From the NCBI GenBank assembly GCA_034663635.1, contig JAXDJH010000014.1:1-58118 (forward strand): a DNA stretch of 58,118 nt, read 5' to 3'. This DNA is from JAXDJH01 sp034663635 (GTDB lineage Bacteria > Actinomycetota > CADDZG01 > WHSQ01). Numbering within the stretch: position 1 is the first letter of the stretch; each line of letters begins with the position of its first letter. A program made the translations under genes and the position numbers. Below the pieces are notes generated by a model. The model did not search any database. It worked only from the letters and a program-made list of their open reading frames with translations, and had not been told where the DNA came from. Shown piece after piece: positions 50,969 through 58,118 of this stretch.

Positions 50969-52244
50969 TCGCAGAGCCCTTGGTCGGGGGCCGCTTGGCA
51001 GCTGATGCTGATTTTGCTTTCCCTCCTGATGGTCGGCTGGCTGGAGTCGTGGCCTTGTCCAAGCGCTTGCCTGGATCAACCGCGGACCCGGCTTTGCGAG
51101 CGGCACCAGCGACTGAAGCCGCATTGGATGGAACAACGGCACTCGCCACCGCCATCTGCGACCCGCTACCCCCACTGACCTTCGAGCGCATGATCGAAAG
51201 AGCGTGACTCCCGGGACCGCTCCTCGCGGCCGCATGTACGGGCTTCCGGCCCATCCCTTCGAGATGCGAAACAGCCGCCCCTTCGACCGCCGGCATGAGC
51301 TTGAGGAGTGCGAATGGCGAGAACGCGGCCATGAGCATCAGAGCGGCTCCTCCCATGACGGCGCCGAAACCCCCACCTCCGGGATCTGCAAGCGCGGCGG
51401 TAGCAAGACTGATGACGGCCACGATCACGAATTTGGAAAGGATCAAGGCAATGAGGGTTTCGATCAGGCGTCTCGTCCATCTGGCGGTCGAGGGCCACAC
51501 GAGTCCGGCCAATATCAATGGGAGGAAGAAGACGCTGACGGTAACCGCCGCGGAGCGGACCAACAACTCCAACCACACGAAGAAGGCTCCGATGATGAGC
51601 AGGAGAGCTCCAAAGAAGATCGCAAACGAAGGAGCTCCGGGCGCGGCCCCACCCACGGAATCCGACAGGCCGCTGCCGACCGCGTCGAAGATCTGCGAGA
51701 CGTCACCGGTTATGCCATGAGCGACCGCATCACTTAGGGCATCGGTCACCTCGAGCAAGGTCCGCACCAGAAAGATGGCGATGAACGTTCCGAATATCGC
51801 GATGGGCAGATAGACGAAGAACGAACGCAGGAGCTGGCCAATGTCCTGCCGAACGACTGCTCGGATAGCCGCGATCAAGAGCATCGGGAGAACGACGAGG
51901 GCGGCGAGACCGACCATGAAATCGTAGCGCTCCGAGAACCAAGCAGCGCGAAGGGTCGGCGAGGTGGAGTGGTCGATGAAGCCAATCACTTTCGTGAGGA
52001 GCCATTGGGCCGAGTCCGCCACCCAGGAGGTAAGGATGTCCACAGCTCCGCCGGCCGCCGCTCGGAAGGGGGCCGTGACGATATCGCCCGCCTTGCCTGC
52101 GACCGTCTTTCCAGCCTCACACAATTGATCGAATACAAAGGGCACCTCGCACTTCCCGGGTGCCGCAGATGCGGATGGCGCGCCTAGTACGGAAGTGGCA
52201 ACACCCGTAGAAATGAGCGCGAACTTCCTAGGGCTGAGGCGCAC
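50961..52244 (-). CDS. VirB6/TrbL-like channel membrane protein
   Basis: A 427-residue membrane protein. A signal peptide (ALISTGVATSVLGAPSASAA) is followed by about six helices, among them FMVGLAALVVLPMLLIAAI, FFVYLPIAIFGTFIAIFLV and AIFFGALLLIIGAFFVWLELL, then an Ala/Lys/Pro-rich cytoplasmic tail. This is the layout of VirB6/TrbL proteins of mating channels. I choose GTG 52244 because GGAG lies 8 nt upstream and the signal peptide is then complete. It overlaps the VirB8-like gene by 17 nt. Confidence 0.8.
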   Translation of the reverse strand: MRLSPRKFALISTGVATSVLGAPSASAAPGKCEVPFVFDQLCEAGKTVAGKAGDIVTAPFRAAAGGAVDILTSWVADSAQWLLTKVIGFIDHSTSPTLRAAWFSERYDFMVGLAALVVLPMLLIAAIRAVVRQDIGQLLRSFFVYLPIAIFGTFIAIFLVRTLLEVTDALSDAVAHGITGDVSQIFDAVGSGLSDSVGGAAPGAPSFAIFFGALLLIIGAFFVWLELLVRSAAVTVSVFFLPLILAGLVWPSTARWTRRLIETLIALILSKFVIVAVISLATAALADPGGGGFGAVMGGAALMLMAAFSPFALLKLMPAVEGAAVSHLEGMGRKPVHAAARSGPGSHALSIMRSKVSGGSGSQMAVASAVVPSNAASVAGAARKAGSAVDPGKRLDKATTPASRPSGGKAKSASAAKRPPTKGSASG

Positions 52245-52899
52245 GTCCGTACTCCTCGAAATCCTCAAGGGAGTCCATTGGAAGGCCGTCGCTTGTTTGG
52301 AGAAGCTCAGGAGAAGGACCCGCCTGCGATGACTGACCAGCGACTCGCCAGTCGCCCTCGACCCAAGTCAACTCAACTGTTCCGGTCAGCCAAGACTCAT
52401 CGATCTTCTGATGCTTCGGTCCGAAGGCGGTTGACACTCCCCAAAGGTCGACGGTTGCAGAATCTTCTGAGAAGCCGGTGAGGCGATACCGGAGCGGGGC
52501 AAATGTGGCAGAGCCTCCGCTCCCATAACGATTATGGAAAAAGTCAATTCCGTTGACCGCCAGCTCGGTTGCTTGTTCCTGCCAAACAGGAGCGGCCAAA
52601 GTGTTCATGGATTCGCGGTAAGCCTCCAGATCTCCAGAAGCTTCGGTCATGACGATGGCGAAGGCTGTGGCAGCGGCCACGGCTCCTTCTTCATCGTGAG
52701 AGAAGCCCAATGGGACGCCATTGATTTCCTCGGTTGGACCGACGCCGGCCTGGGTTGGAAGGGGTTCCATATTGGGTTCGGGCTCTCCCGTTGTTTGTCT
52801 TCCGAAGAAGTACGCCGCTATCACGAGGGCGACGACCAAGGCCACAAGGCCCAGCCGCCGCGCGTTATCGCTAGTCGAATCGATTCGCTCGCTCGCCAC
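52228..52899 (-). CDS. VirB8/TcpC-like conjugation protein
   Basis: A 223-residue protein with one N-terminal helix (GLVALVVALVIAAYFFG) and an outside domain of NTF2-like type: VPLGFSHDEEGAVAAATAFA, LAAPVWQEQATEL and VDLWGVSTAFGPK. The GFxHxxxGAVAAAT motif is common in actinobacterial transfer operons between the pilin-like and VirB6-like genes. It is probably a scaffold of the channel. The GTG at 52899 has AAGGAG 5 nt upstream. Confidence 0.75.
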   Translation of the reverse strand: MASERIDSTSDNARRLGLVALVVALVIAAYFFGRQTTGEPEPNMEPLPTQAGVGPTEEINGVPLGFSHDEEGAVAAATAFAIVMTEASGDLEAYRESMNTLAAPVWQEQATELAVNGIDFFHNRYGSGGSATFAPLRYRLTGFSEDSATVDLWGVSTAFGPKHQKIDESWLTGTVELTWVEGDWRVAGQSSQAGPSPELLQTSDGLPMDSLEDFEEYGRAPQP

Positions 52900-52909
52900 A
52901 ACCACTCCT

Positions 52910-53206
52910 TTAGATGCCCTGGCCCGCGCCGTAGAAGAAGTTGATGATGGCGGCTGCCCCGCCGATGAGCAAAGCGGCGACCGCCGACACTCCGAGAGCC
53001 CGCTTGCCGATCAGCGTTTGCTGGTAGTTGCTGGAGGTGGAACCGAGACCCCACATCGCGGCCCCCACGACGAGGCCGATGAGACAGAAGATCAGTCCGA
53101 AGCCGGCGATGCCATCGGTCAAGCTTTCCAGCACATGGCCGCCGGGCAGCTCGTTCGGGTTCGGGTTCAGGTCCACCGACTGCGCCATGATCAAGAGCCC
53201 CTTCAC
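52910..53206 (-). CDS. Small two-helix membrane protein, VirB2/pilin-like
   Basis: A 98-residue protein with two hydrophobic helices (GFGLIFCLIGLVVGAAMWGLG and ALGVSAVAALLIGGAAAIINFFYG) around a short polar loop, the plan of VirB2/TrbC pilins and small channel subunits. GTG 53206 is chosen because AAGGAG lies 5 nt upstream; TTG 53221, overlapping the previous stop, would be the coupled alternative. It sits between a small membrane protein and the VirB8-like gene. Confidence 0.68.
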   Translation of the reverse strand: MKGLLIMAQSVDLNPNPNELPGGHVLESLTDGIAGFGLIFCLIGLVVGAAMWGLGSTSSNYQQTLIGKRALGVSAVAALLIGGAAAIINFFYGAGQGI

Positions 53207-53217
53207 CGTTGCTCCTT

Positions 53218-53577
53218 TCAAGAGTCCGCCTCGTGCTCACACCGACATGACATAGAGCTGGCCCTCGTCCTCGAGCCCGATGTAGCTCCCGCGTGCCAGC
53301 CATGAGCGAAAGCAACCGCGCACCCCAACAACAGTGCTCCGACCCTGCGACGGAAATGGGTCCGAGGGGCAGACCCCAGCGCAGGGCTCTTCGCCGATGT
53401 CGCCAAGAGATCGCCAAGGTTGAGGAATGGGTCGGTCTTCTCCTCAGCTATGGCTGCTTGAGCGGCCCGGACGTAGCTCTCGGCCTGAGCCGCAGGATCG
53501 AGAGGCTCACCCTCGACTAAGGGAACCGGTTGGTCGTCTTGGCCGTCCCAGGCGAACGGCTCCCGAGGAAGTTTCAT
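53218..53577 (-). CDS. Small membrane protein of unknown function, first gene of transfer operon
   Basis: A 119-residue protein (MKLPREPFAWDGQDDQPVPL at the start) with an acidic N-terminal half rich in Ala/Glu (AAQAESYVRAAQAAIAEEK) and one hydrophobic segment (RVGALLLGCAVAFAHGWHAGA) near the C-terminus. No family recognised. ATG 53577 is used because the frame further out (to 53910) runs antisense through the divergent regulator gene. The gene shares a 166-bp divergent promoter region with the ToxR-like gene, so it is probably the first gene of the transfer operon. Confidence 0.55.
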   Translation of the reverse strand: MKLPREPFAWDGQDDQPVPLVEGEPLDPAAQAESYVRAAQAAIAEEKTDPFLNLGDLLATSAKSPALGSAPRTHFRRRVGALLLGCAVAFAHGWHAGATSGSRTRASSMSCRCEHEADS

Positions 53578-53661
53578 GCCAGGAAGCGGCTCTCGAACGA
53601 TGTCTTGGAGTTGGTCATGGAGGCATAGAGACACGGTTCGGCCCCGATTTGAATGGGCCCA

Positions 53662-53707
53662 ACCTGTGGCTTCTTTGTGGCTTTCTTGTGGATCGCCTCC
53701 CACAGGT
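53662..53707. promoter_or_regulatory. 11-bp tandem repeats in the divergent transfer promoter
   Basis: TGTGG occurs at 53665, 53676 and 53687, exactly 11 bp apart, within TGTGGCTTCTT, TGTGGCTTTCT and TGTGGATCGCC. The array is framed by an inverted pair ACCTGTGG (53662-53669) and CCACAGGT (53700-53707). Direct repeats at about one helix turn are the binding pattern of OmpR/SARP-type winged helices, such as the one encoded next door. Likely the regulator's own site. Confidence 0.6.
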
Positions 53708-53743
53708 AGGAACTCCCAAGATGGATGGCGAAAAAACTGGAAG

Positions 53744-54928
53744 ATGAAGGATGGGGCGGCAACGGGGCAGGCCCCCGCGCTCATCGTTGAGCTGAGAAAC
53801 GGTTGCGCGGTGGTCTTTGGGGAGAGGGTGGAGCTCCCGAACAAGGAGCTGAAACTGCTCGCCGAGCTTGCCGCGCGCCCAGGTGAGGTCCTCTCGCCCG
53901 AGGAGCTCATCGCTGCCGTATGGCCGGAGGCACCCGGGATGATCCCCCAGGACCTCTACTGGCATATCTCGCAACTGCGCAGATACCTCGGCGGCGGTGA
54001 GAAGGCTCGAGAGTTGGTCCGTAACAAGAAAGGGACTGGCTACGTCATCGGGCTCGACCCCAGTGAGATCCGTGTCCTCGAACGGAGCGCCCCAAAGGCC
54101 CCGGTACAACAAACAATCGTTCTCGACCCACCGGCGTATGCAATAGAGGAGCCTGAGCCTCCGCCGGCCGCGACTGTCGCCACGCTGCCAGCCCCGTCAC
54201 CCGGCGTTCCTCCACGTCGTCTCGGTTGGGCCGTCTGGGCGATCGGCATCGCGGTCCTCTTAGCGGTCTTCTGGACGGCCGGCTACCTGCTCGCGAAGGG
54301 CACCACGACTCCTGCCGCACCGCCGCAGCGGGCTGCCTCTGAACAACCGCCGGACGCAGACGAAGTCGACACTCCGAGTCGCTCTAATCAGAAGAGACTG
54401 ATCGACGCGCCAAGAAGGAAACTGCCAACTCGAAGGGGCAAAGAGAGGACTCGGGCGGTAGCCCCGGTTGCTGCCCCAGCACCCGTGCCGGCGTCGGATG
54501 CGGTCGCCTCCAACTCATCCCAGGCGGAGTCCACCCCGAAGGGCAAAGACGCGCCCGCTCCCGCTCCCGCCCTGCCGCCTGCCCCGACCGCATTCCTTTA
54601 CCACCTAGTCAACGAGCAGACCGGGCAGCACTTCGTCACGACCGACCCGGGAGCGGTGCGCGAGTACCAAGCGAGAGGTTTCGTCGGAGGGGCGATCGGC
54701 CGGGTCTACGCCACGTCCGAGAAGAACACCAAAGCCATCCCTACCAACAACGGAACGGCCTACATCTTCTTGACGTCGGCCCCCAAAACCGAACCTGCTT
54801 CCTCGACCATCCCCCTCTGGTACGCGACCAACAATTCCGGCGACTTTTTCTATTCGACGAACCGTTCCGAAGCGTCGGCCAAGGGCTGGAGCTCAACGGT
54901 CATCGGCTACGTGAGAGCTCTATCTTGA
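53744..54928 (+). CDS. ToxR-like membrane-anchored regulator with DUF5648-type sensor
   Basis: A 394-residue protein. The N-terminal OmpR/ToxR-type winged helix (about 20-105) contains ELKLLAELAARPGEVLSPEE, DLYWHISQLRRYLGG and NKKGTGYVIGL. One transmembrane helix follows (161-185), then a Pro/Ala-rich linker (190-283), then an outside domain (284-394) with two repeats (LVNEQTGQHFVTTD and WYATNNSGDFFYSTN) resembling DUF5648. This puts DNA binding inside and a possible carbohydrate or surface sensor outside. The start is ATG 53744; the frame to 53576 adds a non-conserved leader. Its stop overlaps the TTG of the RTX gene (TTGA). Confidence 0.8.
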   Translation: MKDGAATGQAPALIVELRNGCAVVFGERVELPNKELKLLAELAARPGEVLSPEELIAAVWPEAPGMIPQDLYWHISQLRRYLGGGEKARELVRNKKGTGYVIGLDPSEIRVLERSAPKAPVQQTIVLDPPAYAIEEPEPPPAATVATLPAPSPGVPPRRLGWAVWAIGIAVLLAVFWTAGYLLAKGTTTPAAPPQRAASEQPPDADEVDTPSRSNQKRLIDAPRRKLPTRRGKERTRAVAPVAAPAPVPASDAVASNSSQAESTPKGKDAPAPAPALPPAPTAFLYHLVNEQTGQHFVTTDPGAVREYQARGFVGGAIGRVYATSEKNTKAIPTNNGTAYIFLTSAPKTEPASSTIPLWYATNNSGDFFYSTNRSEASAKGWSSTVIGYVRALS

Positions 54929-56103
54929 ACCGCCGCAAGACGATGTCGTTGGCGGCTTGGGTTCTGGTCACCGCAGGCCTCGCCATCGCTCCGGCCGGGG
55001 CCGCCACGGAATGCTTCGGAGAGCGAGCGTCCTCGCCCGACCTCGTCGGTACCGCTGGTGATGACGTACTGACTGGAACGCCGGGGCCCGACGTGATCAT
55101 CGCCAAGGGAGGAGACGATCAGATCGACGGTCGGGGCGGGGCCGATCGCATCTGTGCAGGAGGTGGCAAGGATGTCATCCGCGCGGGGGCAGGACGCGAC
55201 ATGGTCAACGCGGGCCCGGGATCCGATTCCAGCGTGGACGGCGGCCTCGGTGACGACTCCATCTTCGGATCCGAGGGCAACGATGTGCTCGTGGGTTCCG
55301 ATGGGGACGACCAATTGACCGGCGGGCGTGGAACGGACCTCCTCTCCGGAGGCGATGGAGTCGATTTCATCCGCTACGACAGCTCTCCAGAGGCCGTTGT
55401 GGTTAACCTCTCGAACCTGTCGGTGAGCGGCGGCAACGGACGCGACACCCTTGTGGGTTTCGAGGGTCGCGCGGAGGTCGAGGGCGCGTTCGGCACCGCG
55501 TTTGACGATCGCTTCGTAGGCAACAAGGCCGACAATCGATTCATCGGTCAGGCCGGAGACGACACGTTCGTCGCGAGTCGAGGCAAAGACCTGATCAATG
55601 GCGGCGAGCACGACCAGGGCGACACCATCACCTTCGCCTCTCTCAACGCCGATGGCGCTCCGATCACCGTTGACCTCGCAGACGGCACCGGCTCGTGGGG
55701 GGTCGAAAGTGAGGAGACGAACCTCGCATCGGTCGAGAACGTCATCGGTTCCGGGCGGGGAGACACGCTGATCGGCAACCGGCTCGACAACGTCATCGTC
55801 GGTGGAGGCGGCGCCGATTCGATCGAGGGGGGCGGTGGGGACGACATTGCGTTCGGTGGGGACGGAAACGATGTGATCCGCATGTCTGGCGGAGCCGATG
55901 ACGTCCAGGCTGGAGCCGGCCGCGACAAGCTCTATGGCGGCGAAGGTCCTGATGAACTCGCAGGCCAGAACCAACCGGATCAGATCTACGGTGAGGGTGG
56001 CCGAGACAAGCTCACCGGTGGCAAAGGTGCCGACGACCTCGACGGCGGGACCGGCGACGATCGCTGTGTAACCGAAGGAGACACCTCGCACCTGAGCTGC
56101 TGA
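54925..56103 (+). CDS. Secreted RTX (calcium-binding repeat) protein
   Basis: A 392-residue secreted protein. The signal peptide (SLAAWVLVTAGLAIAPAGAA) is followed by two blocks of RTX nonapeptides of the GGxGxD type, residues about 40-150 (GGDDQIDGRGGADRI and so on) and 290-380 (GGGGADSIEGGGGDDI and so on), separated by a beta-rich spacer. RTX repeats bind calcium and fold outside the cell. No toxin, protease or lipase domain is visible, so it may be an adhesion or surface protein. It starts with TTG overlapping the regulator stop (TTGA), forming an operon with it. A 394-residue antisense frame is an artefact of the repeat composition. Confidence 0.85.
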   Translation: MNRRKTMSLAAWVLVTAGLAIAPAGAATECFGERASSPDLVGTAGDDVLTGTPGPDVIIAKGGDDQIDGRGGADRICAGGGKDVIRAGAGRDMVNAGPGSDSSVDGGLGDDSIFGSEGNDVLVGSDGDDQLTGGRGTDLLSGGDGVDFIRYDSSPEAVVVNLSNLSVSGGNGRDTLVGFEGRAEVEGAFGTAFDDRFVGNKADNRFIGQAGDDTFVASRGKDLINGGEHDQGDTITFASLNADGAPITVDLADGTGSWGVESEETNLASVENVIGSGRGDTLIGNRLDNVIVGGGGADSIEGGGGDDIAFGGDGNDVIRMSGGADDVQAGAGRDKLYGGEGPDELAGQNQPDQIYGEGGRDKLTGGKGADDLDGGTGDDRCVTEGDTSHLSC

Positions 56104-56104
56104 G

Positions 56105-58118
56105 CTAAAGCTCGATGCATCGTTCCCTCACGTAGACGTCATCTGACTCGACGTCGAAGGTATCAACCGCAAGTTCCTGCGCTTTGGAGCGCCCGACCGC
56201 ACGGACGAGTTCTTTGACTGGGTCTTCGGGTGTCGCTACCTCTCCACCGAGCTCTTCACGTTCGGCGTCATTGGCTGCTACGACATAGAGGCGATTGTCG
56301 TTGCGGCCTCTCGACATCGCAACGTAGGCCCACTCCTTGTAGAGCGTCTCGTCGCCCAGCACGAAGGCCTTATCTGTGGTCATCCCTTGCGTCTTGTGAC
56401 CGGTCATCGCGTAGGCGTGGGTCAGATGGCCTGACTCCAGGTAGCTGCGCGGGAGGGTCACGCTCCTTCCCGAGTCATCACGGATCGTCACTTCAACCCG
56501 CTGGGCGTCGACAACCTCCACGGTCGCTCTGGTTCCGTTTATCACGCCGAGACCGCGGCTGTTCCTTAGGGTCATGACGCGATCGCCAACGGCGAATGAG
56601 CGGTCCTCGATATGGATGGCATCACCGAGTCTTCCCGCTGACGACATCAGCTCGCGGGCCCGATCGTTGAGGTCAGCCACTTCCGAGCGGCGAGCCGCGA
56701 TCATGATCGCTGGCTCCTGGTCATCCTGGGTCGCCCACCAGTCGGTCACGAGCTGCCGGCGAGTCTCTTCGGATGAGCCCTTGATCACGATTCGATCATT
56801 CGCCATGTAGGAATCGATTGCTTTCTGGGATCGTCCTTCACGTATGTGTTCGAGCGCGTCTCTTTCCCAGCCCATCGGCTGCCTCCTAACCTGCTCGAGT
56901 TCGGTCGCTGGCATTCGGTTCTTGATCCCGCGAAAGGCTCCCCCAGCTTCTATTTCGGGTAGCTGGCGATCGTCGCCGACAAGGACGACCTTCGTGCCCG
57001 CCTTTTCCGCGTGCCCGAGCAATCGTTCGAGGGTCCTTGTCCCGACCATCCCAGCTTCATCGATGACCAATACGGAGTTGGGGGCCAGCCCACCGAACTC
57101 TGGATGTTCGATGTCTTGAAGGAGGCTTGTGATCGTGAAGCTGGGAATCCCTGAACCAGATTGAAGTTGCTGGGCAGCGAAGGCACCGAGGGCGCACCCG
57201 ACGACCCGGTATCCAGAGCTCTCCCAAACCTCTCTGGCTCCGGCCAAGGCATAGGTCTTGCCGGTCCCTGCTCGACCGATGACAACCTCAACCCCTTGCC
57301 CCGACGTTGCGAGTCGCCGGATCAATTCGCGCTGATCCTCGTACAGGGAAGGTCGGCGGGACAGCGCTCGTTCGACAACAATTTCGTCGGCGACACCGCT
57401 TCCATCCAGCTGGCGCTCCAGCGCCCGTTCAATAACCCTCCGTTCGACCTCGAGCATGTCGGCCGTCGAATAGCGACGATCTTGAAGGCCTCCGGGGATC
57501 ACCTTTCCGCTGGCCGCCACGAGAGCTTCCCGAGAGTTATCAGCACGAACCGACAGCGGGATGACACGGCTCGACGATAGGAACGCGTCGGCCAGCTCTT
57601 CGATCTCAGCGATCGGCGCACCCTCCTGAAGTCGGTCACAGAAACCTTGGATCGCCTCTCGGCGGGTGAAGCTCGAGCGATTAGCGGTGAGACCGTCGGC
57701 GCTGGCGAGGTCTGATTCAACCGTTCTTATCTGTGCACGCGTCGGCTCGCGGTAATCGACGCGGTTGAGAAGTCCGTGGAAAGTCTGTGCATCCACGCCT
57801 AGACGCTCAGCTCGCACCCGCCACTCGGGCAGAAGTTCGTTGGGGCTGATCTTGTAGTCCTTAGATTGGCGAGTCGTAAGCGTGGCCACCTGCGCCTCTC
57901 GGCCAGAGGACTCGGATGGGTCACCCAAGCTCTCCTCGATCTCTGCACGTCGCTTCGAGAAGGCGCGGATCACCGAGCGAGGTATCCCGTCGATGTCGGC
58001 CGTCCCGTTTCGGACCTCTGTCCACTGCAGTCCGAGGCGGCGGGTGAGCTCGGCACGCAGGTGCGCCTGGTAGAGATACCCCGCCGTCTTCGCTTGCAGA
58101 TAGATCTGCCTCGCATCC
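56105..58118 (-). CDS. TrwC/TraA-type relaxase-helicase (5' end outside window)
   Basis: The C-terminal 670 residues of a MobF-type relaxase. The frame stays open to the window edge, past the internal GTG at 57973: the upstream codons read YLYQAHLRAELTRRLGLQW and TADIDGIPRS, the end of the TrwC relaxase domain. A RecD/TraI-like helicase follows, with Walker A VIGRAGTGKTYAL, Walker B VLVIDEAGMVG, VLVGDDRQLPEIEAGGAF and the late motif AYAMTGHKTQGMT, then YVAMSRGRNDNRLYV. It nicks at an origin of transfer and unwinds the strand for transfer. The catalytic Tyr and 3-His motif lie outside the window. The stop is 1 bp from the convergent RTX stop. Confidence 0.9.
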   Translation of the reverse strand, partial: DARQIYLQAKTAGYLYQAHLRAELTRRLGLQWTEVRNGTADIDGIPRSVIRAFSKRRAEIEESLGDPSESSGREAQVATLTTRQSKDYKISPNELLPEWRVRAERLGVDAQTFHGLLNRVDYREPTRAQIRTVESDLASADGLTANRSSFTRREAIQGFCDRLQEGAPIAEIEELADAFLSSSRVIPLSVRADNSREALVAASGKVIPGGLQDRRYSTADMLEVERRVIERALERQLDGSGVADEIVVERALSRRPSLYEDQRELIRRLATSGQGVEVVIGRAGTGKTYALAGAREVWESSGYRVVGCALGAFAAQQLQSGSGIPSFTITSLLQDIEHPEFGGLAPNSVLVIDEAGMVGTRTLERLLGHAEKAGTKVVLVGDDRQLPEIEAGGAFRGIKNRMPATELEQVRRQPMGWERDALEHIREGRSQKAIDSYMANDRIVIKGSSEETRRQLVTDWWATQDDQEPAIMIAARRSEVADLNDRARELMSSAGRLGDAIHIEDRSFAVGDRVMTLRNSRGLGVINGTRATVEVVDAQRVEVTIRDDSGRSVTLPRSYLESGHLTHAYAMTGHKTQGMTTDKAFVLGDETLYKEWAYVAMSRGRNDNRLYVVAANDAEREELGGEVATPEDPVKELVRAVGRSKAQELAVDTFDVESDDVYVRERCIEL

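Noticed and set aside
53578..53910. N-terminal extension of the small transfer-operon protein
   Set aside because: The extension runs antisense through the winged-helix region of the divergent regulator and shows no domain.
54907..56091. A 394-residue minus-strand frame opposite the RTX gene
   Set aside because: It mirrors the repeat composition of the RTX gene; the plus frame has a signal peptide, RTX motifs and operon context.
1..58118. CRISPR arrays, rRNA genes or complete insertion sequences
   Set aside because: No regularly spaced repeat-spacer units, rRNA sequence or transposase gene was seen; the repeats present are short and belong to attachment or operator sites.

Overview
The window reads as Actinomycetota DNA. 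It is GC-rich, GTG and TTG starts are common, genes are packed with 1 to 11 nt stop/start overlaps, and the conjugation genes at the right end are of the actinobacterial type (an SCO6880-like protein next to VirB4-like and VirD4-like ATPases and a TrwC-type relaxase/helicase). The exact lineage cannot be read from the sequence.

Layout. (1) 1-1108: the end of a chromosomal-type YibE/F membrane protein gene. (2) Three truncated 3' ends of a tRNA-Gly(GCC)-like gene lie in the same orientation at about 1195 (A), 3039 (B) and 45442 (C), each with its own hairpin terminator and with 11-bp-spaced direct repeats nearby. No intact tRNA is in the window. I read these as attachment-site scars of a stack of integrated elements: a 1.8-kb remnant A-B carrying one TolB-like gene, a 42.4-kb island B-C, and a conjugative element that starts at C and leaves the window. 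(3) 3343-7245: an AbiE-type toxin/antitoxin pair, an excisionase-like HTH protein and a tyrosine recombinase, the mobility and maintenance end of the island. (4) 7557-44970: about 34 catabolic, transport and regulatory genes. (5) 45652-58118: the conjugation module, interrupted by an unusual pair, a membrane-anchored ToxR-like regulator and an RTX-repeat secreted protein.

The catabolic island is the most interesting part. It encodes a three-subunit molybdenum hydroxylase of the CoxL/M/S type that lacks the CO dehydrogenase signature, with maturation genes (MocA, split XdhC, CoxD, CoxE, CoxG). It also encodes a UbiD decarboxylase with a UbiX prenyltransferase and a small, easily missed 54-residue zinc-ribbon partner, a LigB-LigA fused extradiol dioxygenase, a second (VOC) extradiol dioxygenase, aldehyde and alcohol dehydrogenases, a fumarylacetoacetate hydrolase-family enzyme, an MBL hydrolase, an ATP-type hydantoinase HyuA/HyuB, a gamma-glutamyltransferase-fold hydrolase, RidA, aspartate dehydrogenase, a BKACE enzyme, a DRE-TIM metallolyase, an acyl-CoA ligase, a complete Dpp-type ABC importer, an MFS transporter and a TauE-type exporter. 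Hydroxylation, (de)carboxylation, extradiol cleavage and amide/lactam hydrolysis together suggest breakdown of an aromatic, probably N-heteroaromatic, carboxylate. The substrate is not identified and no described cluster known to me matches this set.

Regulation is visible. A near-perfect palindrome TTGTATACAA occurs five times, always in an intergenic gap and always in front of one of the catabolic transcription units, including the gap in front of a GntR/FCD regulator. At two sites it sits on the -10 of an otherwise identical promoter layout (TTTACA, 16 bp, TATACA). This makes most of the island look like one GntR regulon. A second XRE-cupin regulator sits at the right end of the island.
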